Shown one piece after another: positions 1 to 13,230 of a stretch of DNA of 64,000 nucleotides. Source of the DNA: Amborella trichopoda (taxonomy: Eukaryota > Streptophyta > Magnoliopsida > Amborellales > Amborellaceae); contig NW_006500010.1 in assembly GCF_000471905.2 (NCBI RefSeq), forward strand, positions 2,513,947-2,577,946, in the 5' to 3' direction. Within the stretch, counting starts at the first letter, position 1; each line of letters starts with the position of its first letter. Below the pieces are notes generated by a model. It saw only the letters and a program-made list of their open reading frames with translations. It did no database searches and was not told the origin of the DNA. The translations under genes were made by a program, and so were the position numbers.

Positions 1-729
1 ATTACTTCAAAATCATGACTCCGAAAGAGCTTCATATGTGTGCTGTACTATTTGGTGTAATTCTGCTTGAATTGATGAAAGTGAGCTGCCTGGTTTTCTT
101 GTTATGAATGGACTACAAGATGCACCTCAACCCTCATTTTTATATATGGGATTGTAAATTATAGAACAGTTTACCTTTGATGCATGTAGGTCAGAATAAC
201 CCTTAGCCGTCTGATGCGATATCGGCTGGCTCGTGTGTCTTCTCTCTGCACAAGGTTTGAGAGAATCTCGGGCTTGGAGCACATTAAATGGCAAGCCCTT
301 TTGTCGTCCGATTTCACATAATGAGGCCAGAGGGTGATTGTAACTGTGTGCTAAAGATAGATGGTCTTATTGCATACTTTCTCTTTTGTCTATGTTACAG
401 GCACCCTTTGCTGATCATGTTCATGAAAAATGCTTTATGGAGTTACTCCTTTATTACTTGGCTTGATAGTTCTCTCATTCTTAGTTTTTGGGAGTGGCAA
501 GAGGTTGTCATTTCTTGTATTGTATAATATTTTCTTCTTGACTTTTGGACTACCTTCATAGATTGAATTTTCCATTCGTAATATGATAAGTGTGTGATGC
601 ACGAGTTCTTTTTTTGTTCTGAGCTGTATATCTCAATGCATTGTTGGAATATATGTCTTATATATTAGTATCCTTATACTGTCCACTTGCAGGCTGTTTG
701 GGTAATTACTATCTCAATGACTTGTTTAG
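1..729. other. Upstream flank or intron of the acyltransferase gene
   Basis: I see no exon matching the acyltransferase family here. The next upstream exon of the family should encode the segment ending in a Met-Gly before the Asp-Leu-Val-Lys-Met that opens at 730, and I could not find it. This stretch is therefore read as intron, with the 5' half of the gene outside the window or lost. The open frames here are short and low in complexity. Confidence 0.45.
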
Positions 730-3700
730 GTGATCTTGTCAAGATGGCAATGGTTGATGTTGCAGAGGGGCTTTCTCTTCCAGATATGGTGGCTCAGTTA
801 TCCGACGGTCTTGTTGCCTTGTTACTCCGTCTCTCTGTGGTCATTGGATTGGCACTCATTTCCTTGTTTATTTTTTGAGCATTTCTTTTTCTTTTAATAT
901 GTTGAGTTAAATGGAAGCATATAATGACCCTTCTAAATATTGAATGGAAGCATCCAATCCATTAATGATGTAGAATCGTTGGCAAGACTCACCATAATAG
1001 AATGCTTTTGTATGTTTCTTAATAATGTTCTCTCATCATGTAACTACCATTTTTGAATATCTAAAAGAAGCTATAATTGGTCACTACTAGTGCACGTTAG
1101 CGTTTTTCCTTTTTGCTAAATTTGTAAGTCAGCTTCACCCATATACTGCATATGGTTTAAAAGCTTCTAGTACTTGAAACACTCTTCTTTATTCCATCAT
1201 TAAACTCTTGGATGACTGTTTTATGACTTGATACGTATCTGGCTACAATTGGTGATGTACAAAGTCGTATGACCTGAGTTATAATCTTGGCTTTTATCTA
1301 CTCATGGGTAATGCCTATGAACAACAAGAAAAGATGAAGAGCTTAGTGACTTAAAAAGACTGAAGCAGCTGAGAAGTATTCTTTTGGTGGTAGTGGTGGT
1401 TTTGTTGTATGTGATGGGGGAGGTTGTAGTTTTTTTGGGAATACATAAACTCAGATGTCAAAACGGTGACAATTTCTGAGACGGAATGTATAATTAATAT
1501 AATATTGGGGTGTCACATCATATAAGTAATGTTTTGCCATACCAAATTGCCAAAACACCCTCACGCAATTAAATGACAATTCTATATCTATGTAACTACT
1601 CAAGCACATCAATCATTGCGTAGAGCTCAAATCAGCCTTGACAAGTGAACCAATGAGAGTTTGTCTACCTCCATTATTTGTGATAATGCATCTCTTGACT
1701 GATATGAGGCAAAGACATAACATTGATTGTGAAAATAAACCTGAATAAGACTATCTTTTTCTATATGTCATGAAATGGGTATAGGACTGGATGCAAACTT
1801 GACCAATGAAACCCATGCTCTTTTCATAAAGTGATGGCAGTTTATAGGCCAAGATTGAAGAATGTGATAACTCATGTGGTGAAGTGGTGATTATGAAAAA
1901 ATAATATTCAAAATATTGTGATATTTTATGGAGTACTGAGTTTTTGTATTATATCATGTCAAAAGAAAGTTTCTCTGATGCGACCTTGTTTTTGGCTTTT
2001 CTACCAGGCTTTGTCAAAAATAATATCAAAGGGAACACTTGTATGGAAATTGAAGTTACTTAAATCGGCTTCCTCTTATGCCAATTCCCGTCTTCATGCT
2101 GTCAAAGCTGAAGTTTTGGTGCTTGCCAGGTTTCTAACCCAACCAGATATATATGTTTACTTAACTACTTCTTATTATGGAGTTAGTTGAAAATTTTTCT
2201 TGTTTATGCCTTTTATACATGTTCTTTTCCTAATTAATAAGGTTGATGTTTCAATTATTTCATTAATCTTTTTTTTCTCTCCCATACAAATTGATTTTCA
2301 CACCACAGGACCAAATGCCCTTTGACATCTCTATATTCAGGCTATTATGGATACTTGTTTTTCCGACAGGTGCAAATATGTAGTATCATTTTAACATTAG
2401 TACTGTTTGGTTGGCTGCGTTATGCGTCTAGATTTGAAATGTTTTGGCAAACAAAAAACAGTACTAGTGGTTATTTCATTAGCATTAAAAGGCTTCATTC
2501 CCACATATATAAATATCATGGACGTATGCTCCATATATGTAAATCATGTTTATTCAGTGGCATTGGTAATGGGTGGTTGCATATTTTTATGTGAATTGTG
2601 AAATGACACTTTTACTTGATGTAAGGAACTTGTCATATAATTGATCGTAAATTGGTGGATATGTATTTTTCTCAATTAGTACTTCATTCTGGAGTACTAC
2701 CTTCAACTATTTGAAATCAGAAGCAATTTACCTTTTTTTTTTTTTTGTATTACACTTTGTTTTTCTTCAAATTGCAATTTTTGTTGTAACTAGCAGAACT
2801 TGTGATGGTTCAAATGAACTTATGCCTGTGACACCATAGCACTACCAAAATCTATTTCAGGACATGATCTGTGTTATGGTATTTAACATTAATGTCATGG
2901 GAAAGCTCAAAAACGTAGTTGTAATCTTTATGCCAGTGGCAAGGACCAAATTTTACCAAGTATGGAAGAAGCGGAACGACTTCGCAATACATTACCAAAC
3001 TGCAATGTTCGATTCTTCAAAGATAGTGGCCATGTAATTTTATTGGTACGAAGAGGGTAAATGAGTTTTCCTATTCATTTTCTTAATTTTTGTGATGTTG
3101 TTCTAAACGTTTTTTTTATTCTTCGTTGACCGGTAGGTTGAGACTTGAGAGTGGATTTTGTCTTCTGTCTTGCAGATGGTCTGTGTGTAACTGTAGGAAA
3201 GAACCTAAATAACACCAAATTTGATGATCTATTGCTGAAATCTTTTGTCGGTAGTACAGATCAAGAAATGGATATCGTTTGTCTGACTTTTGAGCATACT
3301 GAAGGCTAATGCTCTGGGTGCCAATGTTATTCTGATGGCCTGGATGTCTAACTAAAAAGTGTCACTCTTAGATTTTCGGAAAAGCAATTGTATCATTCAA
3401 CTATTTTTTTGGATAGAATAAAAATTTAGATACAGGGCGAGTTACATAAACACAAACAAAAGAACGAGCAAAGAAGAAAGGGAAAACTCGTAAAAATTGT
3501 TTATATGATTTTAAATGTATGTTCTTTTTATATCACTTGCCAAAAATCCAACTTCTTCCCTGCAAGGTGTGTTTTTTATCATTTTCAACTTTCCTTCCTG
3601 AAATACTGCATCCAGTTTCTATGTGGAGCTGGAGAAAGGGGCTGTGTTAACTATATGATTGTGGATGGCACGAAATGGGCTGTAGTGGTTGATCCTGGGA

Positions 3701-6700
3701 ATTTCACATTTTCATGCTCCCAATGAATATTGCTAGCCTTATTTACTTAATTTGATTGCTTTAATCCTGTGGATTGACAGTAGATATATTTTCCAACCAT
3801 TCACCATAAATTTGCGGGTTGGGATGGTGATAAGATAGGTCCAATTTTATTCTGTTAGTTTATATGTGCATGGTCATGAGTGTTTTGACCTTTGCATGGG
3901 TGCTTGCACATGCTTGCTTTAAAATGGACTAATTAGAGCTTTCCTTGTCCCAACTGTGAAGAAAGTTAAGTTTCTGGTTGAAAATTTGTACCAGAAAACT
4001 TACCCAGGGCTTGAGGAATATTAAATCCGGAAGTTGTTCATCATCTAAGTAGTCCTTTATGTCAGTGGTGTCAATGTCTTTCATATCAACTTTGAGGATC
4101 AAGCTTATGCTCTTAAGAGTGTGCGGGGATCATTGGTTTGGGGAAAAATTCTGAACTATTGTCAAATGGTTGATATTAGAATAGTCAAAATATCCACAAA
4201 TGTAAACTTCTTAATATCTGAAATTTCGTTGGTGGGAGTACTATCTTTCTTAAAGGTATGATGCTGTTGTTGACACAGGAAGATGGTATCAATTTACTGA
4301 CCATTATAAAAGGTGCCCAAGTTTATCGTCGTTCAAGAATTCGTGATTTCGTCTCTGATTTCCTTCCGCCTACTTTAAGTGAATTCAAGAGAATATATGA
4401 CCAACAGAATGGGTAAATATTCTTCTAAGTTTATATGATGTAATTTCCTTATATTTGGTTGCTAGGCTTAATGCTTTAAATTCATTATTTTCTAGTTGGT
4501 TTCGTCAAGCTGTCAATGCAGTGATGCTTTCAACTATGAAAGATGGGACAATCGTGAGGGGTCTTGCCGGAATTCCCGACGAAGGTCCTGTTTTATTTGT
4601 TGGTTATCACATGTTGTTAGGACTTGAGTTGTATTCCCTCATAGGGGCAATCTTGAGAGAAAAAAAAATACTCGTGAGAGGCCTTGGTCATCCACTTTTG
4701 TTCACAAAATTCTCTGAGAGTTATTTCATAGATCCACCATTTGATACAATCAGGAATTTTGGTGCAGTGCCTGTCTCACCAAGCAATCTGTTTAAACTTC
4801 TTTCAAGAAAAGCTCATGTTCTTATGTATCCAGGGGGTGTACGTGAAGCTCTTCATAGAAAGGTAAGCTGTTTCCCTTCACTTTACTGGTAATGTAGTTA
4901 TGTTGCTATTGTATGATAGATCCTCATTGGATTCTGATTCATTACTAAACTGATGACTCAGGTATTATTTTTGATGCTATAGCACTCATAAAATGTATTA
5001 TTCATGGTTTGTCGTATACATATTGAATTTGAAAGTATATCATATGCATGAGGTGTATCCTACATGATGTTAGCCGAGGTCAGGGTGGAGAGAATTGTCT
5101 TTCCTTTTGGAGGATTGATGGTTGTAGCTCCGCCTGATTGTCTGTGATTTGCATACTTGAATTCGTCTTCACCTCCGTCGTTGAGAATCTATGTATTTTA
5201 TCGAGAATACACAAATCAAGTGTATCTGATTCTTTTTCAATTTAGTTTAGGAGGCTTCTGTTCTCAAAACATATTTTACTGTTCCACTGAAATATATGGT
5301 TGACAATACTAATATTCCCATCTATGTTCTCAGTGGGAATAGCAAAAATATGGGTAGGAAAAGCAGCCCAGTAATTTTCGTACACACTCTAGCCAGGACA
5401 ATATATATAGTTCTCATTTCCAACTTTTTTATTTTTTATTTTTGAATAATATCTCAATCGAACATTAACTCTATGTCGACTTGTTGCGAATTGCTCCCAT
5501 ACTTCTAAAATTGTGAAAGCATGAATTTCATTATGATGAGTTCGTAAGCACCAATTATAAGTAAGGTAGGGAGCCCTGACTGAAGAGTTCCGAAGGACAA
5601 CAGGTAATATGTTTCACAAATATTCATCCTCATAAGGCTAGGTTGCCGAAACGAGTTTGACCTCACATTCATAAAGGAAAGAAAGGCATAACATTCTGAA
5701 AGAAAAGGCACAACATTCTGTACCTACGATTATGCAGTTTTTCTAATTTTGGAGCCTCGCCTTTCTTTGACAGGTTGTGATCTTTTTCACATTATTTCGT
5801 GCAAGGTTCCGTGACTCTGCCAGGTTACCCAGACTCTCCCTATGGGTGAGGCCGGGTATAGTCGAGTAGGGTGTACACTGTATAGTAACACATGAAAGAG
5901 CCCTTTTCAGCTATTTTTTCAGCTTTTTTAAGTAAGAATGCATGATTTTCATAAATAATGAATAAGGGAATCTATTGGAGTTTATAGATTGCTGCTAGGG
6001 TCATAAAAATCACCAAAATTGATTGGAATATTACTGTATTATTTAGTTTTGTGGAGATTGAAATTTCAGTCACCCCTTTTCCTCATTGTCATCCACATTT
6101 CTGTCCTTCCGAGTGATTTTGGATACATTTAATAGATCTTTGAGTTATCTACAAACGCCCTCTATTGATTTGCATATAGAGGCTTAAAATTTAAATATTT
6201 CGAAGGTTTCCCCTCGTCCCTATGGAGACCCTACTTCTTTTGGGTATGTTCCACCATTTATTTGATTTCTCATTTATTTTCAGTCATTTTAACTGAATTT
6301 GTGTACCGAGTTCTCTAACAAGTTCCCAATTGGATGTGCTATTTGAGTTCTTTAGATCAATTAGTCGAAGCTTTGTTTCATGCAGTAAGGAAAAAAAAAC
6401 CCATTTTTTGGGAAATAAATTAGGGTTTTCATTAATTTTCAATTTAATGAAATTACTTCTTTTATTAAGGTAATTGTAATAGTGTTTAATTCATGATTTA
6501 TTACCGCTTATTAAAAATATTATTCCTATTTATAAATTTTTATTTTAAAGTTAGTAATTTATATGCCCTAAAATATTTGGGTGAAATTTTTTGCTCAAAA
6601 TATTATAATGCTTTTACACTGAAAAATCAGTGGTATAATAATAAATTTCTAACTAAAATTACCTAAAATTTTTGGAAGGTGCTGTCACGATAGATTTGTA

Positions 6701-9700
6701 ACTAAATAGATTTCTTTTAAGTCGTTAATTTTTTTTATCTTGTAATTTGAAATTGTTATATTAATTAAAGTAATAATGCTTACATTTTGTAAATAAACCT
6801 ATGATATTATGTGATAGATAAATCTGTTTTTATTACAATAGAAAATGCTTTATAAATATAAATTACTTTCTATTAAATTTATAAAAGAAAATAAGTTTCT
6901 TTGCAACAGTATAATGTTTGAAATTTTAATGTACAACTTTAGTAAAACGCATTAGAGATTCAGCCATTTTTCAGCTTTTTTAAGTAAGAATGCATGTTTT
7001 TCATAAATAATGCATAGGGGAATATACATTGGAGTTTATAGATTCCTGTTAGGGTCAGAAAAATCACTAAAATCGATCGGAAGATTACTATATTTTCGAG
7101 TTTTGTGGAGGCCGAAATCAGCCCCCCGTTTCCTCATTTTCATCCTCATTCCTGTCTTTTTGAGTGATGTTAGGTACATTTTGTAGATCTTTGAGTTATC
7201 TACAAAAGCTCTCTATTGATATTCATATAGAGGCATAAAATTTAGATATTTCGAAGATTTCCCCTCATACTTGTGCTTCCTGGCCGTCAATCTTAACTAC
7301 CTCATCTTTAGTCCTAATATTATTAAACTTGCATTTCATATACTGTCTTAATCCGGCTAATTTTAAGACCTTTGGATTCTAGGGCATCCCTCCAAAGTTC
7401 TAACTTTGTGTTGATGCCGTTTTGGGTCTCATCGATCAAACTATGTCATCTGCGAACAACATATACCATGGTACCTCATCTTGTAGGTGCCTAGTTAATT
7501 CGTTCATAATTAAGGCAGAGAGGTACGGGCTCAATGCTGACCCTTGATGTAAACCTATCGGCACTGAAAACTCACTTGTCTCTCCACTAGTTGTTTGCAC
7601 ACTAGTTAGCGCTCTATCGTACATATCTCACTAAGTCGATGTAGTGTTTGGAGATTCCTTTCTTTTCCAACACCCGCCAAATCAAATATCGAGGTACTTT
7701 GTCATAAGGTTTCTATAGATCAATAAAGACCATGTGGAGGTCTTTTCCTTTCACCCTAAACTTCTCAATTAGTTGGCTAAATAGGAAAATAGCCTCAGTT
7801 GTTGACCTTCCTGGTGTAAAACTAAATTGGTTTTTAGATACACTCTTTTCATGCTTTAGTTGTTGCTCAGTCACTCTCTCCCAGAGCTTCACAGTATGAT
7901 TCACAAGCTTGATCCATTGATAGTTCGCTCGATTCTGTATGTCCCATTTGTTTTTGTAAATAGGTAATACAATACTTTTCCGCCATTCGTTTGACATTTT
8001 CTTTGTTCTCAACACCTTGTTGAACAATTTTATCAGCCAGTCAATGCCAATCTCCCCCATTTACTTCCAAACCTCTATCGAGATACCATCTTGTCCTAAA
8101 GCCTTTTCTATCTTCATCATTTTCAAAGCTTCTTTCACTTTCAACATCCTAATCCTACGAATGTGTCACCATAGATTTGTAACTAAATAAATTTATTTTA
8201 AGTCATTAATTTATTTTGAAAGTATTATCTTGTAATTTGAAATTGTTATATTAATTAAAGTAATAATGATTGCATTTTGTAAATAAATCTATGAGATTAT
8301 AAGTGATAGATAAATCTATTTTTATTACTATGGGATGTGATTTATCTTTTTATAAATTATTTCTATTAAATATATAAATGAAATAAGTTTCTTTGAAACA
8401 GTGTAATGTATGAATTTTTAATGTACAACTTTAGTAATATGTATTAGAGATGTAATATTGCTAACTTTATATATTGATCTGATTATTCAAAAATTTCATA
8501 TTAAAAAAATTCAAACATTTTGAAATGTGTCATATTGCTCCTTTTTCCAACATTTACTTAAATTGTTAAGCATACTTTATAATAATAAATTCATATCTAA
8601 AATTGCCTAAAATTTTGGAAGGTGCTATAATGGTAGATTTCTAACTAAGCAATTTTCTTTTAAGCAAGTAATATTTTTTAAAAAGTATAATCTTGTAATT
8701 TGAGATTTGTTAATTTGAGCAGGCCCCAAATAGATGATGACGATATTAGTTGAAATGTAATATTTAGATTCTAAATTTTAAAAAATAAAATTTTAGAAAT
8801 AAAATAATAACGATTTTGGTGGTTCAATTCCTCAACCTTATGTTGAAAACCCACAACGTCTACCAAGATGCCATTATAAGCTTGTTGTAATAGGCAGTAT
8901 GATCTATACATGTATGTTTTATTTTAAGTGGTTCAAAACTAAAAATGTCCATGGGGTGATTCGATCCCCTTACCCCTTATAAGAGGCCCATACCATCTAT
9001 CCGAGGCGACATTTTGAATCTTACGCTAAGCAATAACTATATGATATGTTATATCAGTTAGTTTTTTCGTTTTTCTTTTCTTTTTTGAACTCAAGCTTGA
9101 CTCGAGTGAGTTACCCAGACTTGCCCGAGTAACTCGCCTCAGCCAAGGGGTGAGTACCTTGGCCTAGTCGAGTCCCGGAACCTTGATATCATATGAACCA
9201 ATGCAATATTATTTTCTAATGACTTGGAATTTTAGATTGCTTGTGAATATTTTTTTACTCAGTTATTAAATGATCTGAAATGCAGTATCTTCAAAATAAC
9301 CTCTTTAACCATTGTCACACAATTATATCGGTTCAATGGTTGGGTATTTTTGGAACCATTGGATATTTGTCAACTTGCAACTCATGATTGGTGCATAGCA
9401 AGTATCAACTATTGTTTATTTCTTTGAATATGTCATTACTGACTGTTCTTTCATATTGTAAATGTTGGCTATGAACCATGTTTGTGTTTTTCTTGGATAT
9501 ATTCCACCTGTACCCCTATATGCTTCATTTGTTTCTTGGCAAACTTACACTGTGTCTTAGCTTTCTAAACTGATTTGGTGTGTTTGATGGATGAAGGGTG
9601 AAGAATACAAGTTGTTTTGGCCAGAGCGTCTGGAATTTGTCAGAATGGCCGCTAAATTTGGTGCGACTATAGTACCGTTTGGTGTTGTTGGAGAAGATGA

Positions 9701-12494
9701 CATCATAGAAGTAAGCTCTTAAAAGTTTACTTTGGCAGTCGTAAAATTTGGATTTTGTTATAACGGTATTTACTGATCGTGTTCATGTGAAGAACCATTC
9801 AGAAAAAGAATAAAAGATCATCTTCATGGCAACTTAATACCTTTCCATTGGAAAAAATCCCATACATTTATTTAAAGTTCTGCATTTATTGGGATTTTTT
9901 TTATGAATATAAAAATGAGCTTTTTAAGTAGGAAAATAAATAATCTTTCATGTGCCTCTGGTGTTCCTTCGAGTATCATTTGAATTTGGTTTGATAGTGT
10001 GGAATTGTATGTGTGATTGAGTTCATGGTGGGATCTTTAGTTTGATATTCCTTGATGTTATAGTTTATGATATTTGTTTTATGTTGATTGTTAGTCTGAT
10101 TGCTAGTCCTTTTTATAGCAGTTGGTTGTTGATTACAATGATTTGATGAGCTTCCCTCCAGCTAGAGACTGGATCAAGCTACAAGATACGAAGATTATCA
10201 GATTAAGGTACTCTTTGCAGTGTGTGCTTATGCTTGATCTCCTTCTTGTTAAGCTGGGCAAGCTGGGTTTAGGAAGGCTCCTACAACTTTGTATAAAGTA
10301 TGATTAAAAGTTGACTAAATGCTACAATTGTTAATTTGACGTAGTTTAATACATTATAATGTCAAAATGCTCTCTAGTGCTAGAGTCTTGATTTTGGTAA
10401 TTAGTTATATGTATTTCTTTCATTTCTCTTTTGTTATATTATTTGATATGGGATTCTTTCTAATTGACTTAGCTTATAAGAATATTAGGGACATTTACAT
10501 GTATAAATATGTCTTGGATGGAGCTCACTTCAGCTTAAGAGGACTTCCTTTTAGAAAAAGGAGATTACTTCTTAAAATTTCACTGCTTGAAAATTCTGTA
10601 GACTAGTAAGGTTAGTTTGGTAGTTTATATTTCACGTGAAGGTAGTTTATATTTCACGTGAAGTCTGTAATTGTCAATGCTTAATGAAATCCCCAGTGAA
10701 TTTATATGAGAAGCTTTTGTTTTTTTCATATTGTCCAAATATATATATATATATAGGAAATTTTTTTTTGTCAGCCCATGTATTGATGGAACAGTGTAAG
10801 CCCAAGAATCTGGGCCGATCCAATGATCACGGTTCTATTTCGTAATTGAATTTTAATTTTTTTCTACACATCCAAATCATTTGAAATGTGAAACATCTAT
10901 TCTTCAAAAATATTGGAATCTCATAAAAATATTAAAAACATAACTCACAAAAAATAAGTTGACCAAAATACCCCTGAAATGCTTCAAAGGTATATTGGTC
11001 AAATTATTTTATGCGAATTATTTTTTTAATATTTTTATTAAGTGCGCTTTGATGAGAGAAATTGATGCTCCAAGTTTCATGTTAATTGGATTTATATAAA
11101 AAATATTAAAATTATATTGCCGAAATAATGTCATGACCATCAGATCGGCCCAGATTCAATCTGGGCCATTGAGCTTATACTATTTCATCAGTTGGTGGGC
11201 TGACCTTAGNNNNNNNNNNNNNNNNNNNNNNNNNNNNNNNNNNNNNNNNNNNNNNNNNNNNNNNNNNNNNNNNNNNNNNNNNNNNNNNNNNNNNNNNNNN
11301 NNNNNNNNNNNNNNNNNNNNNNNNNNNNNNNNNNNNNNNNNNNNNNNNNNNNNNNNNNNNNNNNNNNNNNNNNNNNNNNNNNNNNNNNNNNNNNNNNNNN
11401 NNNNNNNNNNNNNNNNNNNNNNNNNNNNNNNNNNNNNNNNNNNNNNNNNNNNNNNNNNNNNNNNNNNNNNNNNNNNNNNNNNNNNNNNNNNNNNNNNNNN
11501 NNNNNNNNNNNNNNNNNNNNNNNNNNNNNNNNNNNNNNNNNNNNNNNNNNNNNNNNNNNNNNNNNNNNNNNNNNNNNNNNNNNNNNNNNNNNNNNNNNNN
11601 NNNNNNNNNNNNNNNNNNNNNNNNNNNNNNNNNNNNNNNNNNNNNNNNNNNNNNNNNNNNNNNNNNNNNNNNNNNNNNNNNNNNNNNNNNNNNNNNNNNN
11701 NNNNNNNNNNNNNNNNNNNNNNNNNNNNNNNNNNNNNNNNNNNNNNNNNNNNNNNNNNNNNNNNNNNNNNNNNNNNNNNNNNNNNNNNNNNNNNNNNNNN
11801 NNNNNNNNNNNNNNNNNNNNNNNNNNNNNNNNNNNTGTTGTTATTTTTACATATTTGCATGCACCTTATACAAATCAGCTCTCCCTTTATTACTCTGCAT
11901 CCAGTACCGGAGGTAAAGCATATTTTGTGACTTAGTTGAAGGGGTAACTACTTGTATATTTGAGTTTCAAAAATTTATTTGGCCCCATACAATTAACCTT
12001 CCAAAGTGTAATGCTGATATTTTTACATATTTGGTTGCACCTTATACAAATCAGCTCTCCCTTTATTACTCTGCATCAAGTACCAGAGGTAAAGCACAAC
12101 AGATAGCTATAACAATCATCAGAGTACACATATCCAAAGAATTTTAAAAGCTTGAAGAGCTATTTAAGCTTGTGTTGGTGCTTGTGATAACAGGACTGAT
12201 CTGACTGGGGAGGTAGCAAACCAAGACGTGCATTTGCCTGGGCTTTTGCCAAAAATACCTGGGCGATTTTATTATTTATTTGGGACGCCTATTGAGACTA
12301 GAGAGAAAAAGGATGAATTCAGAGACAAAGAGGAAGCGCATAAGCTCTACCTGTACTTAAAGTCAGAGGTGGAGAACATTATGTCCTACTTAAGGAAGAA
12401 GAGAGAGGAGGACCCTTACAGGAGTTTATTACCGAGGGCTTTGTATCAGGCGACATGGGGTTTCACTAAGGAAGTTCCCACATTTGAGCTATGA
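730..12494 (+). CDS. Phytyl ester synthase / diacylglycerol acyltransferase-like protein, 3' part (eight exons)
   Basis: Exons by splice signals and homology: 730-836, 2008-2129, 2937-3045, 4279-4412, 4496-4862, 9597-9710, 10122-10207 and 12194-12494 (stop TGA). The joined frame is open and follows plant PES1/PES2-type proteins (Arabidopsis At1g54570/At3g26840 group). These are plastid enzymes that esterify phytol and fatty acids into phytyl esters and triacylglycerol during senescence and stress. The first exons give the end of the alpha/beta-hydrolase-like half, including SGKDQILPS and the catalytic-His region [11 protein letters not shown]. The 4496 exon starts the acyltransferase half, with [11 protein letters not shown], where HX4E stands in for the usual HX4D, and the glycine-rich [21 protein letters not shown] stretch continuing across the intron. 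The last exon has [16 protein letters not shown] and ends VPTFEL. The 836 donor could instead lie 3 bp downstream. The N-terminal half and transit peptide are not in the window. I see no disabling change in these exons. Confidence 0.9.
5916..6215 (+). repeat. Intron repeat A, copy 1
   Basis: This stretch of about 300 bp is repeated in direct orientation at 6957-7272. Both begin near TTTTTCAGCTTTTTTAAGTA and end near ATTTCGAAG-TTTCCCCTC. They differ at scattered bases and by small indels. No coding capacity was seen. Confidence 0.8.
6660..6956 (+). repeat. Intron repeat B, copy 1
   Basis: This AT-rich block of about 295 bp recurs in direct orientation at 8165-8455, with a shorter third piece around 8610-8710. 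It abuts repeat A copy 2 directly. Shared landmarks are GATAGATTTGTAACTAAAT and GTACAACTTTAGTAA. No coding capacity was seen. Confidence 0.75.
6957..7272 (+). repeat. Intron repeat A, copy 2
   Basis: This is the second copy of the 5916-6215 block. It runs directly into the RTE LINE fragment, so its right border probably marks a LINE insertion or a deletion junction. Confidence 0.78.
7271..8160 (-). mobile_element. RTE-clade LINE fragment (reverse transcriptase)
   Basis: On the minus strand this gives reverse-transcriptase pieces typical of plant RTE elements. In order they are a GQDGI-IEVWK region near 8100, [55 protein letters not shown], and the catalytic FADD in [10 protein letters not shown] near 7445. 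The 3' continuation ([16 protein letters not shown]) is present. The frame is interrupted between about 7625 and 7713 and again after FADD. The endonuclease domain is missing, as are both element ends. It is a dead, truncated copy inserted antisense in the intron of the acyltransferase gene. Confidence 0.88.
8165..8455 (+). repeat. Intron repeat B, copy 2
   Basis: This is the second copy of the 6660-6956 block, lying just beyond the LINE fragment. The order A1, B1-A2, LINE, B2, partial B3 suggests repeated local duplication with the LINE landing in or beside a B-A unit. Confidence 0.75.
10619..10662 (+). repeat. Short tandem duplication in intron
   Basis: The 22-bp unit GTAGTTTATATTTCACGTGA plus AG occurs twice in tandem. 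It lies in the last intron of the acyltransferase gene. Confidence 0.85.
10770..11206. mobile_element. Fold-back small inverted-repeat element
   Basis: The left arm starts GTCAGCCCATGTATTGATGG (10770). The right arm ends with the reverse complement of a related sequence, GTCAGCCCACCAACTGATG, at about 11206. The arms stay similar for about 60 bp and share CTGGGCCGATC. The centre is AT-rich without coding potential. The right end lies next to an assembly gap, so the target-site duplication cannot be read. A decayed relative of its right half lies at 35205-35380. Confidence 0.6.
11210..11835. other. Assembly gap (626 N)
   Basis: This is a run of N inside the last intron of the acyltransferase gene. 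Open frames that cross it are artefacts. Confidence 0.99.
11836..12095 (+). repeat. Pair of direct repeats flanking the gap
   Basis: About 85 bp at 11836-11920 recurs at about 12010-12095 with few differences; both contain CTTATACAAATCAGCTCTCC. The first copy starts at the gap edge, so the gap may hide more units or a misassembly. Confidence 0.8.
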
Positions 12495-13230
12495 AAGGCT
12501 GGTATGAAGGTGTATTTTATCATTTGTTGGTTGTATAGTGGTGAGATAAGATGTATAATTGAGAGGATATTCATATGAAATCTGATGTTTTCATGCATTT
12601 ATATTCTTCAGGCTTCTGCACAACTTGGATCAATTGATTGCCTCAAAAACCTTGTACAGCAGTGATAAGTTTAAATGCCAAAGCTTGTGACTGTCGCTAC
12701 ATGAGTGATATCTTTGATGAATTTTGCTAAAATCGAAAAATTTTGGAAACTCTAAACCTGCTTTATTAATCAAATTTATGGAATCTTGTTGCTCATGCAT
12801 TCAACCTACCTAACTATACAGACATATGCCCTCATAACTGACGGCAAAATTAGCCTTCAACTAAATTGGACCACTTTACGAAGATGGAAATTAATAAAGA
12901 ACAGTGAAGTTCAGAAACTACATCTTTTGCTTAATTAGTGAAGCACTTTTTCAAAGTTGACATTCATGCAATGAGCACATTCTTTTGTATGCTTGGTTGA
13001 AGAGAGAGAGAGAGAGAGAGGCGGCCGGGAGGGTGAGGGAAGATGACATTGGGTGGCGCTGTGTTTCTGTACAGTATTGACGGATCCCCAAAAAACCATG
13101 TCACGATAATTTATTGGAACTGAAATTTTGCCAAGAGTCTCTTGATTATCATGTGATCGATGCCAAAAAAAAAGGAAAAAAAAGAGAAAAAGAAATTGAG
13201 CTCATAAAATTGTACTTCATGATGTTTGGC
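12495..13230. other. 3' UTR and intergenic spacer
   Basis: This stretch follows the acyltransferase stop codon. It contains a short (GA)n run at about 13003-13020 and purine-rich sequence. No gene was recognised. The first 150-250 bp is probably 3' UTR; I could not fix the poly(A) site. Confidence 0.5.

Larger units (their letters stand above)
5802..9185. mobile_element. Candidate hAT-like composite element in the large intron
   Basis: The left end CAAGGTTCCGTGACTC (5802-5817) is matched, with one mismatch, by the reverse complement of 9170-9185. Both ends are followed by GC-richer sequence containing ACCCAGACT and GTCGAGT, unlike the AT-rich interior. The CA start fits hAT-type ends. The interior has no transposase; it holds duplicated AT-rich blocks and an RTE LINE fragment. 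The 8 bp on the two sides do not match, so insertion of this unit as one piece is unproven. Confidence 0.4.

Noticed and set aside
8940-9010. Possible tRNA-like stretch (GATTCGATCCCC)
   Set aside because: No cloverleaf with matching acceptor arms could be found; similar motifs recur in plant repeats.
11133-11930. Long frames on both strands across 11.1-11.9 kb
   Set aside because: They consist almost wholly of N; they are artefacts of the gap.
13003-13020. (GA)n run as a regulatory element
   Set aside because: Short GA runs are common in plant spacers, and nothing ties this one to a gene.
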